NCBI RefSeq assembly: GCF_008297975.1
Contig: NZ_VLNY01000014.1
Span: 51,345 to 115,344, forward strand
Reading direction: 5' to 3'
DNA: 64,000 bases
Source: Antrihabitans cavernicola
Lineage (GTDB): Bacteria; Actinomycetota; Actinomycetes; Mycobacteriales; Mycobacteriaceae
In this document: positions 47,993 to 56,450 of the stretch, one piece after another
Layout of the letters: every line of letters begins with the position of its first letter
Numbering within the stretch: the stretch's first letter is position 1
Translations under genes and position numbers: made by a program
Notes under the pieces: model-generated
Seen by the model: the letters and a program-made list of their open reading frames with translations, nothing else
Database searches by the model: none
What the model was told of the DNA's origin: nothing

Positions 47993-50328
47993 CCACCGCT
48001 GTCGATACCGGCACCTGGACCGTCACCGAGGAGGGCTGGGATCCCCTACGCGCCAACTACTTCGAGACAGTCTTCACAGTCGGCAACGGTCGACTCGGCA
48101 CGCGAGGGTCGCTGGAAGAACGCCACACCGGTGCCCTGCCCGGTACGTTCCTCGCAGGGGTCTACGACGCCTACGACTCCCCCGTCATCGACCTCGTCAA
48201 CGCACCCGACTGGCTCACCACCGAGGTGTACGTCGACGGCCTGCTGCTGGACCCCCTCGCCGCTACCGTTGCGTCCCATCGCCGTTCGCTCGATCTGAGG
48301 ACCGGCGTACTGAGCCGCGACACCGTGTTCATGGTCGCCAACGATGCGCGCGTTCGCATTCGGACCGAACGATTCGCGAGCATGGCGAACCGCGACCTGA
48401 CCGCTCTCCGACTCGAGGTGACACCGCTGGACCGCCCAGCCGACATCACGGTCCGAACCGGCATCGACGGAGACCGGAAGAATCTCGAGCGCCTTCCGGC
48501 CTATCCGGACGGGACGACGTTTCCGCACGATCTCAAGTGGGACAAATGGGCGCGGTCGACCCACTTCCATTGCGAAGAAACCGGTTTCGTCGGCGAGACG
48601 GGACACCTGGTGTGTCGCACGATCGATTCCGACATCCAGATCGCGTATGTCTGCGACGTCGGTGTGGACACCACCCCGGCACGACGACGTCAGGTCCGCC
48701 GTCACGACTACGTCGGCGTCGAGGTGGATTTCGACGTCGATGCCGGCGTAAGCGTCACCCTGGACAAGCTGGTCGGCATCGCCACCAGCCGTGACCCGGG
48801 TGAGTCGGGCGCACCGTTGTCGCGTGCATCGAACACGCTGCTTCGGACCGCCGATTTCGAAACTGCACAGGCGTCGTCGTCGGCTGCATGGGCACAGCTG
48901 TGGGCCGACTCCGATTGCGAGATAGTCGGTGACGAACGCGCCGCGCTCGCACTGCGTTTCGGCATCTATCACCTGTTGATCGCGGCCAACCCGGACGATC
49001 CCACCGTCAACATCGGCGCCAAATCTCTGTCCGGAGAGGGCTATCGAGGGCACGTGTTCTGGGACACCGAGATCATGATGCTGCCCTTCTACATGTTCAC
49101 GCAGCCGAAGACGGCACGCGCGTTGCTCGGATACCGTCACCACACGCTGCCCGGGGCGCGAAAAGTATCGTCCGACAACGAGACCCGAGGCGCGCGCTAT
49201 CCCTGGGAGTCGGCGGATACCGGATTGGAAGAATGTCCGCTGTTCACACCGGACGGACTGAATCGCTTCTACACGCGAGACGAGGAACTACACGTCACGG
49301 CGGACGTCGCATACGCGATCGTGCGGTATGCCGACATCACCGGCGACGTCGACTATCTGTACGGCGAAGGCGCGGAGATTCTGTTCGAAACCGCGCGCTA
49401 CTGGGTCGACCGGTGTGAGTCCGACGACGACGCGCTGGCATTGCGCACCGTGATGGGTCCCGACGAATTCCATTCGCACGTCGACGACAACGCCTTCACC
49501 AACCGAATGGTGCAGTGGCATCTCGAACGCGCGGTCGCGGTGCACAGCGCGATGACCGCAGAACGTCCACGCGCACTCGCCGATTTGGAACAGCGGATCG
49601 GTGTGACTGCAGACGACGCGGCCGCCTGGGCCGATTCAGCACGTCGCATCGTCGCCCCGACCGATCCCGACTGCGGCGTCATCGAACAATTCGACGGCTA
49701 CTTCGATCGCGCGGTCGTCCCGGTCACCGAATGGGACGCGAACGATATGCCTCGGTATCCCAAGGGCTACAACCACTTCAACTGCGAGGACACATCGCTG
49801 CTCAAACAACCCGACGTCGTGATGTTGATGTTCCTGTTGCCCGACGACTACTCGTTGGCTACCCGACGCGCGAACTACGAATTCTACGAACCGCGAACGC
49901 TCCACAAGTCGTCGCTGAGTCCATCCATCCATGCCATAGTCGGTCTGCAGGTAGGCGATGCAAGCAAGGCCGAGCGCTATTTCGCTCGATCGGCGTTCGT
50001 GGATCTCGACGACAACCAGGGCAATACCGAAGAGGGCATGCACATCGCCTCGGCAGGAGGCACCTGGCAAGTTGCGACACATGGCTTCGGCGGATTCCTC
50101 GCATCCTCGGACGGACTGCATTTCTCCCCCTCGCTCCCGCAATCGTGGCAACGCCTGCGCTTCTCGGTGCACTGGCGAGGAAGGAAGATTCGAGCCGACT
50201 TGGGGCACGACGACGCGTCGTTCGAACTGATCGGCGCAGGACCAGCCGAGACCATCACAGTGTGGGATCGCTCTGTCTCGCTCTCCCCCGGTCGCCTGCA
50301 GACCGTGGGGAAAACGGAGCGCACGTGA
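47989..50328 (+). CDS. GH65 disaccharide phosphorylase
   Basis: 779 aa, full length for bacterial GH65 (maltose, kojibiose, trehalose, nigerose-type phosphorylases). N-terminal super-sandwich (ETVFTVGNGRLGTRGSLEE), linker and an (alpha/alpha)6 barrel with GHVFWDTEIMMLPFYM, GARYPWESADTG, and the general acid in MGPDEFHSHVDDNAFTN (Glu493). Inverting phosphorolysis releases beta-glucose-1-phosphate, which the next gene isomerises. Acceptor specificity cannot be read from motifs alone. ATGA overlaps with the kinase and GTGA with the mutase make a tightly coupled catabolic unit. Confidence 0.92.
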   Translation: MTTAVDTGTWTVTEEGWDPLRANYFETVFTVGNGRLGTRGSLEERHTGALPGTFLAGVYDAYDSPVIDLVNAPDWLTTEVYVDGLLLDPLAATVASHRRSLDLRTGVLSRDTVFMVANDARVRIRTERFASMANRDLTALRLEVTPLDRPADITVRTGIDGDRKNLERLPAYPDGTTFPHDLKWDKWARSTHFHCEETGFVGETGHLVCRTIDSDIQIAYVCDVGVDTTPARRRQVRRHDYVGVEVDFDVDAGVSVTLDKLVGIATSRDPGESGAPLSRASNTLLRTADFETAQASSSAAWAQLWADSDCEIVGDERAALALRFGIYHLLIAANPDDPTVNIGAKSLSGEGYRGHVFWDTEIMMLPFYMFTQPKTARALLGYRHHTLPGARKVSSDNETRGARYPWESADTGLEECPLFTPDGLNRFYTRDEELHVTADVAYAIVRYADITGDVDYLYGEGAEILFETARYWVDRCESDDDALALRTVMGPDEFHSHVDDNAFTNRMVQWHLERAVAVHSAMTAERPRALADLEQRIGVTADDAAAWADSARRIVAPTDPDCGVIEQFDGYFDRAVVPVTEWDANDMPRYPKGYNHFNCEDTSLLKQPDVVMLMFLLPDDYSLATRRANYEFYEPRTLHKSSLSPSIHAIVGLQVGDASKAERYFARSAFVDLDDNQGNTEEGMHIASAGGTWQVATHGFGGFLASSDGLHFSPSLPQSWQRLRFSVHWRGRKIRADLGHDDASFELIGAGPAETITVWDRSVSLSPGRLQTVGKTERT

Positions 50329-51071
50329 CGATGGCGTCCGCTCATGACACTGTGTTCTCCTCTGCCGCAGTGCTGTTCGACCTCGACGGTGTTCTCACCG
50401 ACACTGCTGCCGTGCACCGTCGGGCGTGGGCAGAACTGTTCACCGGCTATCTCCCCCGTGCCGCGCCAGATGCGGACAGCTATACCGACGCCGATTACTA
50501 CGCCCTGATCGACGGGAAGCCCAGAGATGCCGGGGTGCGAGCGGTACTGCGATCTCGCGGCATCGCACTTCCCGACGGCAACGACGACGATCCGCCAGGT
50601 ACTGCCACCGTGGCTGGGCTGGGAAATCGAAAGAACGCCGCGTTCCGAGAGGCGCTGCTGCACGACGGTGTGGATGTCTTCCCTGGTTCGCTAAAACTGT
50701 TGAACGCACTCGCTCACACCACGATTCCGCTGGCTGTGGTGTCCAGTTCGAAGAATGCCCGGATGGTGCTGGAGGAAGCAGGTCTGCTCGACCGGTTCGT
50801 GGTGGTGGTCGACGGACTGTACGCCGAACGTAATCGTCTACTCGGCAAGCCGGACCCGGCGATGTTCCTGGCTGCAGCCGCCGAACTCGGTGCCGCGCCC
50901 GACTCCAGCACCGTGGTCGAGGACGCGATATCGGGAGTCGCCGGTGCGCGCGCGGGCAGATTTCGAACAATAGCCGTCGATCGCGGAGTCGGAGGTGCCG
51001 CCCTTCTCGCCGCGGGTGCCGATCTGGTCGTGGCTGACCTTGCCGAACTCTTACCGGACGGCGGCATGTGA
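50325..51071 (+). CDS. pgmB: Beta-phosphoglucomutase (HAD superfamily)
   Basis: 248 aa. FDLDGVLTDTAAVH has the two catalytic Asp (Asp19, Asp21) and the L-T-D-T signature specific to beta-phosphoglucomutase; the cap region holds ALIDGKPRDAGVRAVLRSRG, and motif II/III elements are VVSSSKNARMVL, KPDPAMFL and VVEDAISGVAGA. It converts beta-glucose-1-phosphate to glucose-6-phosphate, the natural follow-up to GH65. The GTG start is in a GTGA overlap with the phosphorylase stop; an ATG at 50331 is an alternative. Confidence 0.92.
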   Translation: MTMASAHDTVFSSAAVLFDLDGVLTDTAAVHRRAWAELFTGYLPRAAPDADSYTDADYYALIDGKPRDAGVRAVLRSRGIALPDGNDDDPPGTATVAGLGNRKNAAFREALLHDGVDVFPGSLKLLNALAHTTIPLAVVSSSKNARMVLEEAGLLDRFVVVVDGLYAERNRLLGKPDPAMFLAAAAELGAAPDSSTVVEDAISGVAGARAGRFRTIAVDRGVGGAALLAAGADLVVADLAELLPDGGM

Positions 51072-51102
51072 ATTTCGGCGACGGTGGTGCATACTCGAAC
51101 TT

Positions 51103-51444
51103 GTGTTCGATCGAAGGCTCACCCGCACCTTCAAGCCCCTGCGTCCGGTCTACGTCGACATGGACCAGGTCCTACCGATCGGCGGCGGCGAGCGTGTGGT
51201 CGCCGTCCCGGCCGTCGTGCGAAAGCTGGGCCTGAGACTGCACGGGACAATGCCTGCCGAGCAGAAGGCGTGGCACCGATTGACCGACGGACGCTGGGTC
51301 GCGGCGGTGCATGTTCCAGTCGAGTGCGGTGATCGCGGTTGGATCTTCGTCGATCTGGTCGTCCCTGCCGAGGCGATCAGCCCCAGGGAGTGCTTTGTCG
51401 ATTTGCCATCTCGGCCGACGAATCATTGGGGCACAACGGAGTGA
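51103..51444 (+). CDS. Hypothetical protein
   Basis: 113 aa, no signal peptide and no membrane segment. Opens FDRRLTRTFKPLRPVYVDMDQ and is rich in beta-type sequence with Val, Arg and Trp (ERVVAVPAVVRKLGLRLHG, WVAAVHVPVECGDRGWIFVDLVVPAE). I recognise no family. GTG 51103 is chosen for lack of a better start; an ATG at 51157-51160 region is possible. It lies 31 bp after the mutase and may be the tail of that transcript or a separate gene. Confidence 0.5.
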   Translation: MFDRRLTRTFKPLRPVYVDMDQVLPIGGGERVVAVPAVVRKLGLRLHGTMPAEQKAWHRLTDGRWVAAVHVPVECGDRGWIFVDLVVPAEAISPRECFVDLPSRPTNHWGTTE

Positions 51445-51544
51445 GACTTGGCCACTGATGTGTCATGGTGTTCGCTGGCTCGACCGGTCAGACCGCGCCG
51501 CGCCATCGGTTCGACATCAAGTCCCACCGCACTCAATACTTCGG

Positions 51545-52399
51545 TCATTTCCTGTCAACTCCTGTCGTGACAAACCTGATGTCGTTGCGATGCTGTCTCG
51601 TGGCGATCGCGGCTTCCTCGACGGCTTCGAGCAGACCCGCAGGCGGATAGGACCCCGCGCCGAACACGTCACGTGCGCCATCGAGCGTCAGGACCGAACC
51701 CGAAAAGTAGTCGCCCGCCGGTGACGCGAGATAGGTGACGAGCCAGCCCCATTCCTCCACGGTTCCCCAACGCCCGGCGGGGACCCGGGTCAGCGCATCC
51801 TCCTTCACTCCCGGCACGTACCGTGTCGCAAGCGCATCGGTATCGAAGTGTCCGGCCGCCAACGCATTCAGCCGAATCCCGAAGCGCGCCCATTCCACCG
51901 ACAGCGTCTTCGTCATGTTCTCCACGGCAGCACGGGCCGCGGACGAGTGCACCAGACCTGGGAATCCGTCGTGCGGCGACAGCGTGACATTGAGAATCTT
52001 GCCGCCGCCCTGCGGGATCATCGCCTTCGTCGCTACCGCGTGCGTCATCAACCACGTACCGAGCACGTTCAGTTCGAGCACAGTGCGAAAACCGTTGGGA
52101 GTGATGTACTCCGCCGGTAGCGCGAATTGCCCGCCTGCGTTGTTGACCAGCGTGTCGATCCGGCCGTGGTCGGCGAGCACGCGATCGACCACCTCGTTCA
52201 CGGCGTCGGACTCGCGAATGTCGAGTTCGAGGGCGACGGCTGTGCCGCCGCCGTCCTCGATCGACGCCACCGTCTCCGCGAGCGGTTCCTCGCGACGGCC
52301 ACACCCCACGACGATCGCGCCACCACGAGCGAGCTCGAGCGCAGCCGCTCGGCCCAGTCCGGTGCCTGCGCCCGTCACGACGCAGATGCTTCCCTTCAA
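51545..52399 (-). CDS. SDR, peroxisomal trans-2-enoyl-CoA reductase (PECR)/dienoyl-CoA reductase-like
   Basis: 284 aa Rossmann protein with [18 protein letters not shown] and NNAGGQFALPAEYI. The usual YxxxK dyad is replaced: the segment reads LVHSSAARAAVENMTKTLSVEW, with Ser and Arg at the Tyr/Lys positions. That HSxAARA pattern is characteristic of PECR and 2,4-dienoyl-CoA reductases, which reduce enoyl-CoA thioesters with NADPH. A place in the neighbouring acyl-CoA degradation operon fits: saturating or isomerising unsaturated branched intermediates. It is 51 bp downstream of the truncated FadB-like gene. Confidence 0.85.
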   Translation of the reverse strand: MKGSICVVTGAGTGLGRAAALELARGGAIVVGCGRREEPLAETVASIEDGGGTAVALELDIRESDAVNEVVDRVLADHGRIDTLVNNAGGQFALPAEYITPNGFRTVLELNVLGTWLMTHAVATKAMIPQGGGKILNVTLSPHDGFPGLVHSSAARAAVENMTKTLSVEWARFGIRLNALAAGHFDTDALATRYVPGVKEDALTRVPAGRWGTVEEWGWLVTYLASPAGDYFSGSVLTLDGARDVFGAGSYPPAGLLEAVEEAAIATRQHRNDIRFVTTGVDRK

Positions 52400-52450
52400 G
52401 AGGTCAGGTGCGAAGATTCGCGACCTGTCGGGTGATGTGGTTACGTCCGC

Positions 52451-53518
52451 CTACTCGAAGGTGCGGCCGGCGGCAACGAAGTCGGTCAGCGACGCCGGCA
52501 CCTCGAATCGAGGACCATACTTCTCGGCGAGTTCGGTTGCGCGGGCGACGAATCCGGCCGGTCCACCCTCGTACTGGTTGATGTACTGCAACGTGCCACC
52601 GGTCCAGGCCGGGTAGCCGATGCCGAAGATCGAGCCGATGTTGGCGTCCGCGACGGTCTTGACGATCCCTTGCGCATAGCAGTCGGCAGCCTTCAGCGCA
52701 GCCGCCACCAGCATCCGCTCCATCATGTCCTCGAACGGGATCTCGACATCCGGCTTGTGGAACTCCTCGATGAGCTGTGGCCACAACCCGAGGCGCTTGC
52801 CCTTCTCGTCGTATTCGTAGAACCCCTTGCCTGCCAACCGACCTGGACCCTCGAACTCGTCGACCATCCGGTCCGTCACCGGGCCACCGATCGCGTCGAC
52901 GAACGGCACACCTGTCTTCTCGGCATCGACGATGAAACCGCGCCGCACCTTCTGCGTGGTCTTCATGTTCACTTCGTCGAGCAATTCGAGCGCGCCGACC
53001 GGGAACCCGGCCTGAGTGGTGGCCTGCTCCACCGACGCCGGGTGCGCGCCCTCGGCCAACGACGACAACGCCAGTTCGACGAACTTGAAGATGATCCGGT
53101 TCGCGTAGAACGCGTACACGTCCTTCACCACGATCGGCGTCTTCTTGATCTGCACCGCGAAATCCAGTGCACGAGCGAGCGTCTCGTCACTCGTACTGTC
53201 GCTGTCGATCACCTCGACCAGCGGCATCTTGTCCACCGGCGAGAAGAAGTGCAGACCGACGAAGTCCTTCGGCCGACTGATCGCCGACGCCATCTCCGAC
53301 AACGGCAGCACTGAGGTGTCGGTCGCGATGATGGCGTCGTCGGACAGATACGGCTCGACCTCCTCGAACACCTTCCGCTTCAGGTCCAGATCCTCGAAGA
53401 CCGCTTCGACCAGGAAGTCTGCGCCCTTGACATCGGCGATGTTGTCGGTCGCGACAATGCGGTCGAGCGTCTCCGTGCGCTGGGCATCAGCCTTGATCCA
53501 GTCCCGCGCCTTGCTCAT
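52451..53518 (-). CDS. 3-hydroxyacyl-CoA dehydrogenase (FadB-like), N-terminally truncated
   Basis: 355 aa. The sequence begins inside the NAD-binding domain of a FadB-type protein: DFLVEAVFEDLDLKRKVFEE, IIATDTSVLPLSE, GLHFFSPVDKMPLVEV (catalytic His and Glu), then the helical C-terminal domains ending in GIGYPAWTGGTLQYINQYEGG and FVAAGRTFE. Missing are the enoyl-CoA hydratase half and the GxGxxG dinucleotide loop, about 350 residues, so NAD binding should fail. The ATG overlaps the preceding acyl-CoA dehydrogenase stop (ATGA), suggesting the deletion ended exactly at the operon junction. It may be a pseudogene or a partner that needs another subunit. Confidence 0.8.
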   Translation of the reverse strand: MSKARDWIKADAQRTETLDRIVATDNIADVKGADFLVEAVFEDLDLKRKVFEEVEPYLSDDAIIATDTSVLPLSEMASAISRPKDFVGLHFFSPVDKMPLVEVIDSDSTSDETLARALDFAVQIKKTPIVVKDVYAFYANRIIFKFVELALSSLAEGAHPASVEQATTQAGFPVGALELLDEVNMKTTQKVRRGFIVDAEKTGVPFVDAIGGPVTDRMVDEFEGPGRLAGKGFYEYDEKGKRLGLWPQLIEEFHKPDVEIPFEDMMERMLVAAALKAADCYAQGIVKTVADANIGSIFGIGYPAWTGGTLQYINQYEGGPAGFVARATELAEKYGPRFEVPASLTDFVAAGRTFE

Positions 53519-54660
53519 GCGAAGCCGTCCATCGACGACAGCACGCGCAGCATCACTTCGTCAGCGCCGCCGCCGATCGAGAGCAACCGGTTGTCGCGGA
53601 AGAAGCGCGCCGTCCACGTCTCCTCCATGTAGCCGACGCCGCCGTGTACTTGCACGCACCAGTCCGCGACCTGGCGAGCGAGCCTGCCGGCTTTGAGCTT
53701 CGCGATCGTTGCCCTCCGCGTCACGTTCTCGCCGTCGGTGTACGCCTGTGCGATGGCATGGTTGTACACCCGCAGCATGTCGACCTCGGCGGCAAGTTCG
53801 GCGTACCCGTAGGCGAGATACTGCTGCGACGACAGCGGCGCGCCGAACACCTTGCGCTGCTTGGCATAGTCTTTCGTGCGGGTCAACGCGATGTCCATCG
53901 TGGTCGGAACCGAATAGCAGGCCCACATGCGTTCGTGCACGAACTGTTCCATTTGCTGCTGGAAGCCACGGCCGATGGTGCCGATCGTGTTGGCGACGGG
54001 GACCCGGACGTCGTCGAACGACAGCAGGCCGGTGTCGGATGCGCGCATCCCGAGCTTGTCGAGCTTCTTCGCGACGCTGAAGCCAGGTGTGTCGGTGGGC
54101 ACGATGATCTGGCTCATGCCCTTGAAGCCGCCCTCGTCGGAGGTGCGAACCAGCACGCACAACCAATCCGCCTGCACCGCATTGGTGATGTAGATCTTGG
54201 CGCCGTTGATGATCCAGTCGTCGCCGTCGCGGTGCGCCTTGGTCTTCAGCCCGGCCACATCCGAGCCCGCTTCCGGCTCGGTGATAGCGACCGCGGCGAT
54301 CACGTCGCCTGCCATCGCGGGCGCCAGGAACTGTTGCTTGAGTTCGTGGCTGCCATACTTGTGCAGCGAGGGTGTCGCCATCGCGTTGTGCACGCCGAAC
54401 GCCATCGGGAACGCGCCGTTGTCGACCCGGCCCAACTCTTCGGCGAGCACCAGCGTGAACAGATGTTCGGCGCCCTGGCCACCGTACTCGGGGTCGTAGT
54501 CGAGTCCGACGAAGCCGAGTTTCGCCATTTTCCTGATGATTTCGCGCAGCGGCATGATTCCTGCCGCTTCCCATTCCTCGACGTTGGGATTGATCCGTTG
54601 GTCGACGAACCGGCGTACAGACGCCCGGAACTGGTCGTGCTCGGTCGAGAACAAGGTCAT
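53515..54660 (-). CDS. Acyl-CoA dehydrogenase (AtuD-like, second copy)
   Basis: 381 aa flavoprotein. Typical ACAD blocks: N-terminal helical domain, AITEPEAGSDVAGLKTKA (residues about 128-145), WIINGAKIYITNA, and the C-terminal QVHGGVGYMEETWTARFFRD with FAD-binding. It would introduce the alpha,beta double bond in a branched acyl-CoA such as citronellyl-CoA. ATGA overlaps on both sides (AtuA upstream, FadB-like downstream) tie it to the operon. It shares only general similarity with the other ACAD at 56447, so the two likely act on different chain lengths. Confidence 0.9.
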   Translation of the reverse strand: MTLFSTEHDQFRASVRRFVDQRINPNVEEWEAAGIMPLREIIRKMAKLGFVGLDYDPEYGGQGAEHLFTLVLAEELGRVDNGAFPMAFGVHNAMATPSLHKYGSHELKQQFLAPAMAGDVIAAVAITEPEAGSDVAGLKTKAHRDGDDWIINGAKIYITNAVQADWLCVLVRTSDEGGFKGMSQIIVPTDTPGFSVAKKLDKLGMRASDTGLLSFDDVRVPVANTIGTIGRGFQQQMEQFVHERMWACYSVPTTMDIALTRTKDYAKQRKVFGAPLSSQQYLAYGYAELAAEVDMLRVYNHAIAQAYTDGENVTRRATIAKLKAGRLARQVADWCVQVHGGVGYMEETWTARFFRDNRLLSIGGGADEVMLRVLSSMDGFA

Positions 54661-56450
54661 CGCAGGTACTCCTCCGCAAGGTGGTAGTGCAGGTCGGCGG
54701 GTATCCGGACCGGCATGTCGAGCAGCTGCTGGGCGACCGCCTTGCCTTGCGGGTCCGCCCGAAGCGAGCCGGTGCCGCCGTCACCGAGGCCGTTGCACAG
54801 CAAGAGGTTGACGGCTCCCAGTCCGGGGAGCGCGTACCGCCGCACCGATGTCCCGCCGAGGTGTGCGAGATATTCGCCGACAGCCTTCGCGGTGACCTGG
54901 CTGTGCAGAATCGGCTCGAATGCCCGCTCGCGGGCGATGACACCGATGTTCACGTCGGCGCCCTTGTCCCCCGACCTGCCGTAGGCGATGGCGCGCAACG
55001 GTATCTCGACGCCATCGGCTGCGGCATCCGACGATTCGGGGTCGAACCCGCGTGGACCGTCGAGTGCCACGCAGAGGTCCACCGGCACGTCGTCGAATGT
55101 GAGCGGCCGACCGTCGACCTCGACGTGGGCCGGCAGGAGTTCACGGGGCACGAGAAAGCTGTCGAGTGCCAACACCGGCGACGGCTTGGGCAGCGCGCCA
55201 CCGCCGCCCATGCCGGGCGGTCCGGACAGTCCCATCGACGGGAACTCGCGGATCACCACGTTCAGCGCCGCGGCGTCGTCGTGGCGCACTGCGATGCGAA
55301 CCCACACCTCGCGGGTCTGCTCGGCACGTGCGTGCGGGCCATAGGTGCCCTCGGAGCCGAGCACGTCGAACTGCTCGGCACGGAACGTGGCATATCCCCT
55401 GGCCGCCAACAGGGTTCGCAACCGATCCAGCATATTCGCCGCGACGCGCCTGCCCTTGGCGACCGCGTCGTGGCCACCGACGAAGAACATGATCTGCGCT
55501 CGCGAACCGTCGAACACCTGCGCACACGCCTTGAGAGTCGGCGTCGGTGCGGTCCCGCGCGCGCCGGTCACCTGCACCCGGTTGACTCCGACCTCGGTCA
55601 GAGTGACGCCGGACCAGTCGCACACCACGTCGGGGAGCAAGTACGCCGCCGGATCGCCGATCTCGTAGACGAGTTGCTCGCCGACTGTCCGGCGGTCGAC
55701 CAAGCCGTCGGTGCCTGCCGAGGTAGTGAGGACGAACGACCCGTCCGGGCATACCTCGGCGATCGGATAGCCGCTGTTGGCCCAGCTTCCTGTGTCCTGC
55801 CAATCGGTCAACAGACCGCCCGTCGACTGCGGCCCGCACTCCAGCAGGTGACCGGCGAGGCTGCCCTGCGAGAGTTGCTCGTAATTGTCGGCAGCCCAGT
55901 CGAATTCGTGGATCAGCGGGCCGAGCACGAGCGCGCTGTCGACACACCGGCCGGTGATGACGATATCGGCGCCTGCGTCGAGCGCAGCGGCGATCGGTCG
56001 CGCGCCCAGGTAGGCGTTCATGCTGATCGGCCGCTCGGGGACGGTTGTGCCGCGGCTCGTTTCACGGAGATCAAGTTCGCGGAGCCGGTCGATGATCGGT
56101 AGCACGTCGTCGCCGGTGACGGTCGCGATGGACACCGAGACGCCGGCGTCGGCGGCAAGCTTGCGCAGCACGTCCGCGGCCGCATTCGGATTGATGCCGC
56201 CGGCGTTGGTGATCACCTTGACCCCACCGTCGCGATACTTCACCAGGTTCTCGCCGATGATCGCGATGATCTCGCGGGCGTATCCCTGCTCGGGATCGCG
56301 CATCTGCGCTTTGGTGAGCACCGCCATGGTGATCTCGGCAAGCGACTCGTAGATCAAGTACTCGCAGCGGCCGTCCGCGAGTAGTTGTGGTGTGGCGAGA
56401 TAGGAATCGCCCCACATGCCTGCGGCGCCGCCGATTATGACCGTCTTCAT
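54657..56450 (-). CDS. atuA: AtuA-family protein (DUF1446), acyclic terpene utilisation
   Basis: 597 aa. Starts VIIGGAAGMWGDSYLATPQLL and has NAGGINPNAAADVL, NAYLGARPIAAALDAGADIVITGR (reduced here to its GARPI and DIVITGR core), then SGDKGADVNIGVIARE near residue 500. These are hallmarks of the AtuA/DUF1446 family, found in citronellol/geraniol catabolic operons of Pseudomonas (atuABCDEFGH). The biochemical role of AtuA is still not defined; hydration or thioester handling has been suggested. Its presence is what most clearly separates this operon from a leucine (liu) operon. ATGA overlaps both neighbours. Confidence 0.88.
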   Translation of the reverse strand: MKTVIIGGAAGMWGDSYLATPQLLADGRCEYLIYESLAEITMAVLTKAQMRDPEQGYAREIIAIIGENLVKYRDGGVKVITNAGGINPNAAADVLRKLAADAGVSVSIATVTGDDVLPIIDRLRELDLRETSRGTTVPERPISMNAYLGARPIAAALDAGADIVITGRCVDSALVLGPLIHEFDWAADNYEQLSQGSLAGHLLECGPQSTGGLLTDWQDTGSWANSGYPIAEVCPDGSFVLTTSAGTDGLVDRRTVGEQLVYEIGDPAAYLLPDVVCDWSGVTLTEVGVNRVQVTGARGTAPTPTLKACAQVFDGSRAQIMFFVGGHDAVAKGRRVAANMLDRLRTLLAARGYATFRAEQFDVLGSEGTYGPHARAEQTREVWVRIAVRHDDAAALNVVIREFPSMGLSGPPGMGGGGALPKPSPVLALDSFLVPRELLPAHVEVDGRPLTFDDVPVDLCVALDGPRGFDPESSDAAADGVEIPLRAIAYGRSGDKGADVNIGVIARERAFEPILHSQVTAKAVGEYLAHLGGTSVRRYALPGLGAVNLLLCNGLGDGGTGSLRADPQGKAVAQQLLDMPVRIPADLHYHLAEEYLR

